A DNA stretch of 64,000 bases, taken from assembly GCF_023053635.1 (NCBI RefSeq), contig NC_086172.1, positions 26,751,501-26,815,500 on the forward strand, written 5' to 3'. The stretch comes from Elgaria multicarinata webbii (taxonomy: Eukaryota > Chordata > Lepidosauria > Squamata > Anguidae). The notes beneath the pieces were generated by a model, which was given only the letters and a program-made list of their open reading frames with translations, did no database searches and was not told the DNA's origin. Each line of letters begins with the position of its first letter. The first letter of the stretch is position 1. Positions 20,388-32,646 of the stretch are shown here, piece by piece. The translations under genes were made by a program, and so were the position numbers.

Positions 20388-20749
20388 CTCAACGACGGGC
20401 GAGAGAGGAGCAGGACAAGGCAGCCCCCAGGTCCTATGATCAGCTCCTTCTTCTGCAGAGGGGTAAGGAGGCTCGGAAGGCTGAAACCAGCAGCCGCTCC
20501 TGGCTGGGCCAGGGGTCATCCCCAATGGGGACTGGAAGCCTCCCTTCTCACCAAGCCCATGTGGTGTCTCTCTGCTAGGGCTCAGCATCTCCGAGGACCC
20601 CTGGAGCAGGAGAGCAAATGGAGGCGAAGGAGTTGACGGGTTCTGGAGCCAAGGGCTGAGTGGGCGAGGTGAGGATCACCCTCCAGGGCGGCCGTCAATA
20701 TGGCTGCAGGGCGATGCTGCAGAGACATCTCTTGCTCTTCTCCCGTTAG

Positions 20750-20897
20750 ATTGGTGCGGAAGGGACTAGATGAGGCCGGGAGTGCAGGGCAGGCCAGTGT
20801 CCAGGCTCAGCTGGATGGGGCACGTGCAGAGGGCCGCCTCACAGCCAAGAAAGGGTTTGTCATCCGAGTAATTGCAGTGGCGGGGAGCTTCTCTCAG
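20750..20897 (+). pseudogene. Exon-like frame in left arm, unassigned
   Basis: Acceptor CTCCCGTTAG and TCTCAG|GTGGGG border an open frame of 49 codons (LVRKGLDEAGSAGQ …, ending AVAGSFSQ). Identical in the right arm (41581-41728, minus). I do not recognise it; conservation between arms reflects recent duplication, not selection. Confidence 0.3.
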
Positions 20898-20949
20898 GTG
20901 GGGGCAGCAGCGTTCAGAGGAGATCTTGGGGTTGCCGCCTCTCCTGAAG

Positions 20950-22640
20950 GAGAAAATGGCCGCACTTCAGTTTGTGTGTCTTCCCAAGCACTGATCTGAG
21001 GGACGCTGATCGAAATGCCCTCCGTGACATTTTCACCAATGAAAGTGACGGAGCAGATCCTCACAGTCACCTTCCTAAATGGAAAGTGCAGAGATCCATT
21101 TTATGCTCAGGGTGGGGGGCAGATGTCTGTGCCCCAGGGAAGGCAGGAAGGGGCACAAACCCATGGAACTGGACCCAGAAAGAAGGGGGTTATCATGGCT
21201 TTCTCTAGGCTGGGGGTAGGCAAAGCCTTGAAGCGCATTTGATGCTTTGAGACAGTGTGCCCAGCATAACTGGTGCGGTAAGCTGTTCAGAGGTCCCCCT
21301 TCCCTGGATCCTCCTGTTTCTCCCCCAACCACCACCACCACTTGCCCCTCCAGTGACTAGAACAGAGGTGGGCCATGAGTTCCCCTCCCACATTCGGGCC
21401 GGAAGGAAGGAAGGAAGGGACCTTTTTGGCCCAAGGTCCCTTTGCGCATCAAGTGCTTCTTCCCTTCTCCAGCCCCTTTCCAGCTGGGCCCCCTTTCCTC
21501 CACCTCTTGGACAGCTGAAGGAACAACATTGCCCCATTGCTGTCATCAGAGGTGGGGCGGGGGAAGGCTGCCTCGTGGGCATCCGTGGGGTGGTGGTGTC
21601 TTGGGGGCCACGTTGCTGACCCCCTGCGATCACCTATTGCCTGTCCGGCAGCCTTGGCAGCGGGAATCCCTCAGCATCTACACGCTGGCCTAAAGACCTC
21701 CTTCCTGTCTGTATGTCCTCAAACCCTCCTGACAGGGGAGGCAACCGTGAGCCACCTCCAGTCCTTATTGGCAGTGAATGGGGGAAGGAGGTTTATCCTG
21801 CAGGGAAGAATCCGAGGGGAGAGCCTGTCACGCAGCCTGCAGCAGGACAAGCGGACATGGGCTGATGGATACCCAGCCAGAGAGAACCAGGGCTCAGGGG
21901 GAGCCCACATTCAGGCCACTGTGGCAGGGCCAGGGGTTAACGCCCCCTAACGCCCCCTCCCACAATGCCGGGGTCCCATTGCTGAGCGTGATTCCTGCAC
22001 TGTCTGCCTTCCGCATTTGCACTCGAGGGAACACCGTGTGATCAGGGCAAGGTGTCATTTGCAACTCTAAGGCACCCGGGTCTGTAGTTCCCCAGCTGGC
22101 CACGGGGCCTTGGCTTTCGTTTCATCCCATTTTCATTGCCTTCCGAATGCAAACAGGACAGCATCCTGTTTGGGCCTGCTCCATATAGCCCCAAAGCGGA
22201 GAAGGCAGAGGGCCTGCCCTCCCTGTGGATTTACCTGCGCATCAATGGAAGCAAACAGAGGAACGGATAGAGCAATGTGGGTCGAGCTCCATCTTGTTTT
22301 CCTTCCCACTAGATATCTCCGGAGACCACCCATTCACGTCATGGCTGCAGGACAAGAGCTCTGTCGTCAGGCCGAGGAAGACCTCAGCTCCGTTCCTCAG
22401 CTCCTTCGAAGGCCAGTAAGGATGACACCAGCAGCAAGGGGGGTGCGTGGCAGGAGCACCAGTTGCCGCCGGCTCCTGGCTCTCTGCCTGTTGAGATTGG
22501 AAGCGATAGCAGTGGTAGCAAGAGGAGGACGATCAGGAGCAGCTGCTGAGAGGGTAGACTGCCTGAGGGAGAGGAGCCACGGAGGGGGCCTTTCCTACGG
22601 CCCTCCGAAAACTGGAGCCAGCCCTGGTTGAGGGTGTCTG
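20950..22640 (+). pseudogene. Diverged duplicate of the MROH-like gene tail (exon F-G region)
   Basis: Blocks in this stretch match 17.98-19.25 kb at lower identity: the ttatgctcagg…gcagatgt intron piece, the cgttgctgacc piece before exon F, an exon F relative near 21650-21775, and the F-G intron end plus exon G relative from 22313 (ctccggagaccaccca against ctggagaccgccca). Reading frames do not stay open in the matching phase. Mirrored in the right arm at about 39840-41530. Confidence 0.55.
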
Positions 22641-23099
22641 TTGAAGAGAAACGGGTGAGAAGACGTGAATTGGCTTGCTTGGTCTTGGGGGTGGGCGGAT
22701 GGGGTGTCATGGAATATAGGCCTCAGGGGAAGCCTGGGGCTAAGGTGCTGGATCTCTGCAGGATTCCGGGGGGTTTCTGGGAGAGGGAAAGGAGAAAGGG
22801 CCCCCTCTTGCCCTGCCTACTTACTCCCTGGAAACCTCCCTCTCCTGACAGAAACCAGTAAAGGGCTCAGATCTGCTGGCAGCCAGCCCCACACCTCATC
22901 GCAGAGGGAGGGAGGAAGGGGCAGCTCCCGGGGGAGGGAGTGGTGAAGGCTGGTTGGAGGCTGACACAGCAGACCGGCTGCACTCTCAGCCTCTAACTGC
23001 TCTAACTGTCGCTCCCCAACGGTCAGGGACCTCTTTGCATTTGGAACGCTCCGTCAGCTCCGCCCTTTAAAGGTGTATCGCTCAACCCACACGCTATTA

Positions 23100-23620
23100 G
23101 ACTCCCAGGAAGGCCAACACAGTCACATTGGACTTCAAAAGAGGAAACTTCTCTAAAATGAGGGAACTGATGGAAAGGAAGTTGAAAGGGGGAGTCAAGA
23201 GGGTTGAATCCCTTCCCTATGTGTGGAGATTATTCAAAAGCACCATAAGAGAAACCCAGCTAAAATGTGTACTGCAGGTTGGGCAGGGAAGCACCACGTC
23301 CCAGAGGTCACCAGCATGGCTAACAAGCTGTGAAGAGGAAGCCATTGTAGGAAAGAAGGCTTCCTTCAGAAAATGGAAGATCAGCAATATGGAATTGCTG
23401 ATTTTCTAACCCCAATATGCAACATGTCCCTAAGCTCAGCCTCTGGACCAGAGGACTGGAAGATGGCCAGTGTAACACCAAACACTGGCAGTTTATCAAA
23501 TGTGGTGGGGACATGAAAGAGGCTCTGTGCTGTGACATATGAGGTTAAAACTATATAGAAGTAATATATAGTCCCTTTCCCTGACATAAGACATTTCATT
23601 CATTGCTGAAGGCCCCAAAT
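23100..23620 (+). mobile_element. CR1 LINE ORF2 fragment (endonuclease-RT linker region)
   Basis: The frame DFKRGNFSKMRELMERKLKG, then later PAWLT and KKASFRKW, and downstream EDWKMASVTP-like wording, follows the order of the CR1 ORF2 linker into the reverse transcriptase. Several stops and shifts; dead copy. It is part of the inverted repeat and recurs on the minus strand at 38870-39390. Confidence 0.65.
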
Positions 23621-24458
23621 CCTCCAAGTCTGAGGAGTGAGATTCCCCGAATTAGACGAATCCACCTGTTACCTTGGTCCCTGTAAGATGCCGTGACGAA
23701 AGCGCTCACCCAAAACGTAGCTTTCCAGTCTACCTAGGCCACTGCAGAAATCCCATAACGCTGGCCTGACCGTTCTTCTTTTCTATCCAGGGGCTGCTAT
23801 TCTGGAGGACACGGAGGATTGCAGAGAGGGCGGAGAACGGGGGAGGGAGGACCCTCCGTCGCCTCTGAACTGCATGGAAGCTCGGCTGCACTGCGTGGGC
23901 CCCCTTGGAGGGCAGCAAGGCGAGGAGTCCTCGGGTGGATTAGCTGGGTCCATGCTTGTTTTCTACTTCTGGGTTTGGGGGGAGGGGGTCGGCCTGTCCA
24001 TTCAGCTTTTGTACTTCTGTTGTATTCAGTCCAGATTATTTCATTGGAATACAGAATTTATCCTATATTTATTGAATGGTTGATTTTTGTCATATTTGAA
24101 TAGAGAGCGATGTTTTGAAACCAATTCTTCTATTAAAACGATAATACATTAATGGCTGTTGTGAAGTGCTTTGATTCTGGGAAAGCAGCATAGGAGGTAA
24201 ATTTGCAGAAATCAAACATTGCAGAGCCTGGCGCTGTGAAGGAACACACAAATATAAATAAGGGAGGGTGCTAGAAAAAAACCAACGGAAATCTATCAGG
24301 AGGGAGAATTAAAGAGCCTCTTATTCCACATTTTTTTTTGGGTGGGGGGGAAAGGAGGACAATGTTTTACAAAACATTGTTTTGAAATTTTACCATTACT
24401 CCCGCACAATTTGTACATCCAGTCTTCACAGGGAGTAGTGTTGCAGCTACTGGTTCCT
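23621..24458. other. Inner part of left arm, non-coding
   Basis: Shared with the right arm except for 23832-24117, which the right arm replaces with other sequence. No exon recognised. Confidence 0.5.
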
Positions 24459-26582
24459 CCACTGTAACCCCTCTTTGAGAAGCAACCTGTCACTTCAACT
24501 CATTGACTTCCCCTATGTGCAGAAGGTACTCCAGGAGTCCACCGATCTCCCGTAGCACAGCCACTTACTGCATACAGAGCAATTAAAGTTTTCTGAGAAG
24601 TGAGCGCTCACTTCAACTCCTCTTGTAGTGCGCCGAGTTGAGCACAGCCACTACGGTGGATGCGCAGCTGGCCGAGGCTCTCTCCCCGGTCTCGTCCTAC
24701 CCCTCTTCCACTGTAACCCCTCTTTGAGAAGCAACCTGTCACTTTAATTCATTGACTTCACCTGTTGAGGGAGCTCCAGCAGTCGACCGGTCGACCTTTC
24801 AAGTTTAGGGTGAAGTGCATAGGAACAGTTTAAGTTTTCTGACTAGTGAGCTACCTCCCAGGAGGAGCACAGTCCAGGGGTATGGGCACAGGCTCCGTCT
24901 GCACGTCATGGTTGGGTTGGGCAGAGAACCGCCACAGCCACCAAGAAGAGGCGGAAAACTCCAGCACTCCACGGGTTGCCCTTTGGAGGGTGCTGGCTGA
25001 GGATGGATTTCTCCAGGTCATCCAACACCGATCCACATAGAGGTGGATCATCCAGCAACGTTAGTGCTCCCAGCCAAAGTGTGGTTGATTGCCTGCGTCA
25101 TCTGCCACACTCAAAGTAACTGCTTCAATAAGCTATAACCTACCTGCCCATGCCTGCCTACCTGGGAGCCGTCCTTGTGAGGTAGCTGGATCTGCTGGGA
25201 CTGACTCCCCCGCAGATCTATGGCTTACTTGTGCAAGGTACCAGCTTTTCGGGGCCCGCCAACCCATGCCTGCCTGCCTGCTCTCCCCCACCCAGGGTGC
25301 TACTGTGGTGGGGCATGTGCCGGGACTGAGTCCTCCCCAATACTAGATCTATGACATGTCTCTGCCTGCCCCTCTGCTAGCCTGTCCTCCTCCTCGTTGA
25401 CTGACTTGCTGGGATGGTTTGCGTTTGCAATGCGTGACTAACTGCAGTGCTGGCTTAGAAACCAGCCATCCTTGCCTCACTTCCTTGTGCCCCCAGAAAT
25501 GCCCGCAGCCTGCCTGCCTGCCTGCCCGCCCGGGGTGCTGCTGTGGTGGGGCATCTGCCAGGACTGACTCCTCGCCTGCTCTGCCTGCCTCTCAGTCGTC
25601 CTCCTCTGTGCCCCTAAATGCGTAACTTCTGGCTTAGAAAGAAACAACCAACCATCTTTGCCTCACTTCCTCCTTGCGCCAGCTTACAGGTTGGTTTGCT
25701 ATGCGTTAGTGCTCAAGCCATCCTTGCGGCACTACAATGCATGCTGCCTCCCCTTCCCGCCTCGCAGGGATGGTGTCTTGCTTTGACTCAGGGGAGAAGT
25801 CCTTCCTGCGCTCACTTAGACTTTATCAAGTTCAAAAATCCATTTTTCAAGTGTTGAAGAAGATTTAGGGTTATCTCATGGCATGTTGGCATTTCCTTTC
25901 AACTGGCCCCATTGAGCTGTCTGCATTGCAACTTTAAATCCCTGACATACTGGAGTGTCCGATTTTCATAAATTCCCCAAAAATCAGGGGATGATGGGAT
26001 TGCCTTGAAACTTGGCGTCCATGTGGACACATGGGTAAGCTGTCATGGGACCAAAGGATAGGTTTCTGACGTGCAAATTGACGTAGTTGTAGAATGGGAC
26101 TTGATTTGGGGTGAGTTAAAAGGTTTAAGCTCCGCCAAAAGTCAAGGGATGATGGGATTGCCTTGAGTCTCGGCGTCCATGTGGACACATGGATAAGCTA
26201 TCATGGTGACGAGTTTGAGGTTTTTAACGTGCAAATTGACGGAGCTATCGAAAGGGGTGTGAATGGGGGTGCCCGATTTTCAAAAATTCCCAAAAATCAG
26301 GGGATGATGGGATTGCCTTGAAACTTGGCGTGCATGTGTATACATCCATGGGGTGTCATAGTGCCAAACTTGAGATTTCTAACTTTAACAGAAAAAAAGT
26401 TGTATACCTTTTAAGCTTTCAATGCAAGCCTATTGGGGGGGTAAACGGAGCTCCGATGTGGAGCTCCGCAGTAGAGCGGAGCGGACATAGGCGGAGCGGA
26501 GCGGAGGCGGAGCGAAGCAGCCCGATCTGCAAAATGCAGATCTGGAAGAGAAGCAGAGCGGGGGGGTCCGTGCACACCCCTA
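24459..26582. mobile_element. Non-autonomous hAT-type element, rearranged copy: right-half portion
   Basis: 25380-26582 follows the same order as 50385-51165 of the intact copy: tgcctgcctgcc tract, actcaggggagaagtccttc, several ~150-bp tandem repeats carrying aaaaatcaggggatgatggg, and the terminus gtgcacacccctа-type end at 26573-26582 (CACACCCCTA). 24459-25380 is only loosely comparable (a 35-bp phrase, ctttgagaagcaacctgtca, occurs at 24470 and 24720) and may be another sequence. No transposase frame. Confidence 0.6.
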
Positions 26583-27324
26583 CTGATGACCCTCTAAGGG
26601 CAAGACACAGTGTGTGTGAACTGGGCACGTCCACATGCCCTAGGGGACCTCATCCCCTTGCACCACATCTATTCAGTTGTTCACCAAGGTTAGGGTGGGT
26701 AGCAGTGCTGTGTTCACCAAGGTTAGGGTGGGTAGCAGTGCTGTGTTTCCTATCTATTATTTATTTGCTTAGTATATGATTTCAGGTTGTGTTTGTGCAT
26801 TTGGTGGGGCTACTGTTTTAAAAAACACTGGGAAAAGTCCATTCAGACTAAGAAAGAGGAGTTTCCCAGTATCCCAAGTTACTAGTATCCCATTTTGCAT
26901 ATCCCCTCCTCCAACTTTGGGATCGTGTGATCATGAATCTGCCTCTCAGCACTTCAAATAGGTACCTCTCCCACTTTTTACCCGATTTAGAAAAAATATA
27001 GCACACGAACCGCACCACAGAGAGCTGAGAGTAGGCTCAAAATGACCCCCATCCACGACTCTCTAAGCACACGAACTTTCAGAAAGATAGCTTAAAAAAC
27101 AACACAGTTATCCACTATTCTTTTCCGCAATGCAATCCTATGGGCGAAATTTTCCAAAATGGCGGTCAGAGCGCTCCGCGAAAAGGGAAGCGCTCCGCCT
27201 ATGGGCGCTTCTTCGCCATGCTTCTAAGGGTCTGCGGTCCGCTTCTACTCTGCCTCTGAGCAAGGCGGAGCAGGCCAACTTGTTTCTGATTCTCCGATTC
27301 TAATCGGAGCGGAGCACATCCCTA
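26583..27324 (-). mobile_element. hAT-type element: left-half portion, inverted
   Basis: This is the reverse complement of about 49155-50060 of the intact copy, ending gcacatcccta at 27324. Because its terminus and that at 26582 point the same way, the two halves are not a simple insertion: one half was inverted or two elements abut. A 34-bp unit (ttcaccaaggttagggtggg…) is tandemly doubled at about 26676-26745. Confidence 0.6.
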
Positions 27325-28075
27325 GTATTAATCCAGTTTCAATGGGGAAGAATACGTTGTAACTTTGAATTACAACCTTCTTCTGGTACACGAATCTGGG
27401 CTTACATCAGATTTAGGGGGGAAATAGTGTTCAGGAGACATTGTATGATTAGTCAGAACTGCTACTACAGATGTGTGACCTTGTGGCATGCAAGTAAAAA
27501 GCTTCTTCTTTTTAAACTATCTGACCACTTTTTAAAAACTAGTCCCAGGATATTACGTGCTTCCTTCCTTCATGATGTCATTTTCTGTACAAAAGAGAAA
27601 GAGGTGCCTATGAATGACTATGTTGCTCCAGCTCTTCAAAGCCTTCTTCACAAGCACTGACTGGTGGGAGAAGTTCGTGCTGAAGTCTGGAACAATGCTC
27701 AATGGATTGAAAACTTCCTACCCTCTTCAAGATAGTTGCAGAACTTGCGCCCCTTCTGCAAAGAAAAGTTATGCAGATGTGGATAGCAGTTGCAGTCTCG
27801 AAAGGAGTAGCAGTCTCAAAAAGAGTAGCAATCGCAATACGAAAGTTGGTGAACCCAGGCATTTACAAAAACACCACATAACTGTTTGGAGTTAAGGCCA
27901 ACAGTTGCAGAGAATTTCTTTGAAGTCTGCTTTGCGTTGGAGCCCAAACTATTAAGTCACACCATTTACTAGGGTGTCTGCACCACTCGTAAGTGGTATC
28001 AGCCAGTACACAAAATGGTGAGGCAGATGAATGACGCGGATATAAGACAGTTTTAGTTTATGGGCACACCATAGT
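27325..28075. other. Unassigned, possibly retroelement-derived
   Basis: AT-rich with short open frames and no clear family match. Adjoins the Gypsy fossil that follows and may belong to it. Confidence 0.3.
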
Positions 28076-28079
28076 GTTA

Positions 28080-28350
28080 GTTTAAAAGATAGATGAGAAA
28101 CTGCACTGCACGTGCATGGATTACCAAAAATTAAACAAGCTAACACATTTAGATGCACCCCCTTGAGCCCACTTAGAAGAAGCTCTAGGACCTCTAGACT
28201 CCACTAAATGGTATTCTATGCTAAATCCAGCCAGCGGATATTGGCAAATTTCTATGGCACCTGAAGATCCAATCCCTACGCAGATGTATTAATTTCTTTG
28301 CATAGCCTTCGGCTTGGTTAATGACGCTGCCACCTTCTCCCATATGATGT
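28080..28350 (+). mobile_element. Ty3/Gypsy reverse-transcriptase fossil
   Basis: The conceptual sequence keeps the order of the N-terminal palm region of a Ty3/Gypsy reverse transcriptase, including the DY-x-KLN-type motif. It is a short, old, broken remnant with several breaks; no LTRs seen. Confidence 0.55.
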
Positions 28351-29080
28351 TTAGAAGATCTACATTTTGAAACCATTGCCCTATCTTTCAGGGATATAGT
28401 AGCATTATAGTAGTTATGTCTTAAGGAGTTGTTTAACCCTTAAATTCATCTTTTTGCATTACTACAACAATCCATTTTCTCATTGCTAACTTTAATCATG
28501 TTAAATTATTCTACTGTATAGTGTTGCAGAAAGACCACAAAGTGGCTGTAATAATTTTTCGAATTACGCTGCTAGATGACTCTGTATGCTCTAAAAAATT
28601 CAGTTGTAGAATTTGATCTGCAGGGTGTTGCATGTGACAGTTCGTGAAGATTTTGATATTTGTTTGTTGTTACTATCCGTAATAAGGGGAAATAAAAATA
28701 TTTCTACATTTCAAATAGGTAAGACTACCAATCTTTACACAGGTTCATAAAATCAATTAAATGTTTTGTTGTAGAAATACAACAATATGCATTGACCAAG
28801 GTTTTAGGTTATGTACTACTTAGCGATGTACTTCTGCAACAAAATAATTTGTTGCCTTTTTTGTTATTTATTATTTTGATTCAGGATGGCTAATAAAAAT
28901 ATAATGTCTGATAAGGAGTTAGAAGAGTATTTGAATTTTCATATGGCTATGAATCTGAAGGTGGGTTAGAAGATTGTGAGGATGATCTCGATTTGGATCC
29001 TATCCCACCTATGAGAGACTGTTGTGAAGATGTAGAAATGGAGCTTGTTGATTCTGAATCAGATCCGCCAATCATAATGG
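28351..29080. other. Unassigned AT-rich stretch
   Basis: Contains a short frame MANKNIMSDKELEEYLNF at about 28886 followed by acidic sequence. This is reminiscent of piggyBac-type transposase N-termini, but there is no catalytic domain and the resemblance is weak. Confidence 0.25.
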
Positions 29081-29084
29081 ACAT

Positions 29085-29570
29085 TGATCCAGAGACAGAA
29101 CTTCATCAGTGCTCTTTAGTTCCCCATCTCAACTTCTGTCATTGTAAATATACCACCAAAATCACAGAATTGGTAACGCCCTCTGATCAACAAAATTATT
29201 CTCTAAAACACTTCACCACCTGTAACAGTTCCTTTGTCATCTATGCCATCCAGTGCAAATGCCCCAAAATCTATGTAGGCAAAACCATCAGACCTCTAAA
29301 AAAATGTATAGGGGAGGCACCTTAGCAGCATAAAAAAGAAACAGGCCAGGTGCACCATTAACCCATCATTTTGCAGAAGAACATTCCCACACAGACTTAA
29401 AATTTTGGGCTCTGAGTAAGCTAAACACAAATAATGAGAAACAACTACTAAGGAGGGAGATAGAATGGATTATTAAATTAAATACTGTAAAACCTAAAAG
29501 TTTAAACGAAGATTTGGAACTGCTTCCATTAGTGTGTTTCAGCAAATTACTTTAATTACTTTCTTACTGT
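29085..29570 (+). mobile_element. Penelope-like element 3' end with GIY-YIG domain
   Basis: The frame ends FVIYAIQCKCPKIYVGKTIR, the GIY-YIG core of Penelope-like elements, and downstream sequence in another frame keeps the terminal pattern E-x-x-W-I-x-K-L-N-T followed by LNEDLEL. The Zn-knuckle-like CHC residues precede it. One frame change after GEAP and 5' truncation: a dead fragment. Confidence 0.7.
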
Positions 29571-32250
29571 ATTCATACTGTTGCATTCAACAAAGTCAAT
29601 CTCTTTGAGCAGTTTGAAATGGGGCCTACATCTGGCCCAGGCCTATTACCAACTTTGTGCGGCCCTGTGAGTGGGGTTTAAATAGGGCTGACTTGGATAG
29701 TTAAAAGAACAGTTGGGGTTTAGAACCAGAGGTATATTTAACACTTACAGCAGCTTTGCCTACTAGCATAAAAGCTATGCTGTTTGGTTTATTCTTTTGT
29801 AAAGGCAGAATCACATGCATAAACAAACATCAGTGAAGCCCTGCCTTCAGTATTTTTTAAAAAAAAGCAACAAAAAAAAAGCCAGACTGATGCAAAAAGC
29901 TTCTGGAAAGAACAGCAATGAACAGAATTATGTTTTCTGAACAGAGCGGTGCCCCACTACCAGCAGACTCATTCACCAGAGCAGGGTGTGCCCTGATGGT
30001 CCCCCATTACAAATTAGAATGTGCCGGGGGGGGGGGGGGGCGGGGCGGTGCAGAGCTTTTTCAGTTCCTGGCCCCCGGGCAGTTTGGGGGACTGGTGGCT
30101 TGCTCAATTTTACTTTTTAAATTTTTACTTTTAATCAACTGTAACTGCTTTTACATCGTTGTATTCATAGTGCTATTCTACTTTGCTGGTCTTGTGACCG
30201 TAATAAACTACTACTACATTTTAATGTGGATTCCGAGTGTTTAAAATTCTAAGCTTCCTTGTATTTAACCTGCTAAACCATTTAAACAGTTTTATGCTTC
30301 TATATTGTTGTAAAGCACCACTATGCCAGAAATCGTGAGGTGACGTAACATTTTAATAAAAATAAATAAATAACCTGTTTGGAGACGTAGTGTGTAATTA
30401 TGTCCCATCCACTCTGAAAACTGAAATTGTGCAAATTATGGAACTATGGTTTGTTCTTCAGCTATTAATATAGTGTCTAATTATAAAATAATAAAATATT
30501 TATTAATAAAATAGCCACAATTAAGCAGCAGTTACAAGTACTTCAAAGTCACATTTCAGCCGCAAGCATTTATATAATTTACAGCCCATCCCTTTTGGTG
30601 TTGATTTTTAATCGTTTTAATCAATTACAGTTGGTTTTGTTTTCTTTGACTGCTGCTGAGTATTATTTTATATAGTTAGCAAAAAGGTGGGGTATAGGAA
30701 TTATTTTAACAAAGCAAGATGAAGGTGAACGTTTGAATTATGATTTCTCCACTAGCCCTTCTGAGAGGATTTTTTAGTCCTTGATACTTAAATATTTGCC
30801 CAAGAAATAAAGCTTTTAAGAAACATCCAAGAACTACCTTTAGGTACATGTCTTTTACTTTCACATTTAGCGTGTGAGCAGGGATGAGAACGCCTTCCAT
30901 TTTTGGGAGTATGTATACCAGACAGAGAATGAGTTCTTGAATTGTACAGCACGTAGTCTAGAATTTTTCAGGTGGCCGTTCCCTGTAAGTTGATTATTAA
31001 GGTAGACATGGAATGCATTTCTAACCACATACATGTACTGCTTCCCTCTCACTGCTGCAGGCATAGCTGCACATCTAGATATTAAGTATTGTTAATGCAT
31101 TTTCAATTGCTGCAATTTTATATTTAGCTCAAGTGTGAGACTGCATGCTCTTATTAGAGTTGAGTGTGCAAGCATTTTGGAGAAACTGTTCATCGTTTTC
31201 CCAAAAAAAGTCACAAGCCACCAGTGCAGAAGAGACAATAGATGAATAGAACACAAGCATAAAAAGGCTTTCAATATGGAGAAATAAACTTTGGTCTATT
31301 GCCTTGCCAGAAAAACTAACATGGCAGGCCATAGTGGCTTGACCTGAAAAATAAAAAGGTGGGTTTTTTTAATGAGAATTGGTAGACTTCCATAAATTTT
31401 GCCAGTAATATAATTAAGATGTTAACACTAACATGGTTCATGCTAGAAAGCTGCATAGGAATGAATGGAAGAGCCTAATTAATTTGGTTAACAATGAAGA
31501 TATCAAAGTTTAGAACAGACTTCAAAACCCCTAATTAGAAAAAATATCCTTGATTTTAGGTTCCGTTTACTCAATGATTGTTTGAATATAATGAACGAAT
31601 ATGTATATCTATTTTATAAGAAATTAAAATTTGAAGTATCTTTTGTAAAAAATAATGAATAATCTTTTTGAGAAACTAGAAATAGGGAGTGCCCCGTTTT
31701 TATTTAAGCACAAAGAAGTGCCCATTCCCATTTTATACATTAAAAAGTGCCATAAATTCGCCTCTCCAAAACCACTATAATCAACTAAGCTTTACTTCAA
31801 ACACGCAACATATAAGCCCCTACAAAAAACAGAAATAATAATGTATCTGCGTGGCAGCCATAACACCCGCCAACCTAATATTCCCACCCATCCCCATGTA
31901 AAGCATAAGCCGGAATGCTAGGCCAGTGCGGCTGCCTCGCCTTAAATAGGAAACGGAACGCATGCGCTGTTGATCGCAACGTGGCTCTTCTCATGAGCAG
32001 CGTGGCGTCGTTCTAGCCCTTGGCATATCGATAGTAAAGAGCCAACCTAATCTGCATTGGAGCGGGGCGGGGGTTTCCCCTCAATTTTAGGCAAATAATT
32101 TTAGACAAATAATACCAAATAAGGATGTCGAGGTTGTGTGACTGTTTTCTATCGCTATACACAGTTCTAGCTAGCCAAGAGTTAATTGCTAAATCGCGGT
32201 TGGCTTCAGCCAGCGTAGAAATTTAAAAAGTGAAAGGTACACACTCCCCT
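29571..32250. other. AT-rich non-coding stretch
   Basis: A G run at 30019-30042 and a retroelement-like tail ending aaataaataaataa near 30355-30375. No gene recognised on either strand. Confidence 0.45.
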
Positions 32251-32259
32251 CCTTTCCGG

Positions 32260-32569
32260 ATTCTCTTTGAAAGTTCCTATGAGTGAGGCCGGAGCATAGC
32301 AGGGAGACACTCTATCCTCCCGCTCAATCTCTATGGTACCAGGTTCGGCTTTATCGGCCTGGGTAGGTGCAATCGGAAACCGGAAGTATAGAGTAACCCT
32401 TTAAGTTTCCTTCACCCATGACAAAGAGAGCGGAACGGTTTTTTTTTATTCTGGAAATGAGAGGGGCCTGCTATAGAGTTCTAGGAAGCGCTTGGCTAGA
32501 GCGGTAGCGGCGTCCCGTCCTTTCCTGGAGGGCGGGGGCAAAGGTTGGAGGTCGGCGGGTCAGAAAAAG
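32260..32569 (+). promoter_or_regulatory. WDR75 promoter / 5' UTR, CpG-rich
   Basis: Base composition turns GC- and CpG-rich from about 32480 to 32770, with no TATA box at a usable distance from the ATG. This fits the CpG-island promoter of a housekeeping ribosome-biogenesis gene. Transcription start not determinable here. Confidence 0.5.
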
Positions 32570-32646
32570 ATGGTGGCGCGCGAGCAGCTCCGTTGCGGTG
32601 GCAGCTGGCTGAGCGGGAGCCGCGCGGTCTTTTCTGCGGATTCTAA
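32570..32646 (+). CDS. WDR75: WDR75 coding exon 1
   Basis: ATG in good Kozak context (A at -3, G at +4), 25 codons plus two bases, donor TTCTAA|GTGAGT. Ends AVFSADS(K) as in the mammalian protein. The N-terminal residues MVARE replace the human MVEEE-type start and two residues are shorter. Confidence 0.88.

Larger units (their letters stand above)
20388..24458 (+). repeat. Left arm of a 4-kb inverted repeat
   Basis: Matches 38156-42100 in reverse complement; coordinates pair with a nearly constant sum of about 62478 from 20700 to 23409, so indels are few and small. A 99-codon open frame at 20700-20999 is identical in both arms and a 173-codon one at 22110-22631 differs at two residues. Content: end of a direct duplicate, a decayed MROH-like paralogue (20.7-22.7 kb) and a CR1 fragment (23.1-23.6 kb). 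The spacer between the arms is 13.7 kb. Confidence 0.9.

Noticed and set aside
28886-29080. piggyBac transposase gene
   Set aside because: Only an acidic N-terminus-like stretch; no catalytic DDD region, TTAA-flanked ends or continuous frame.
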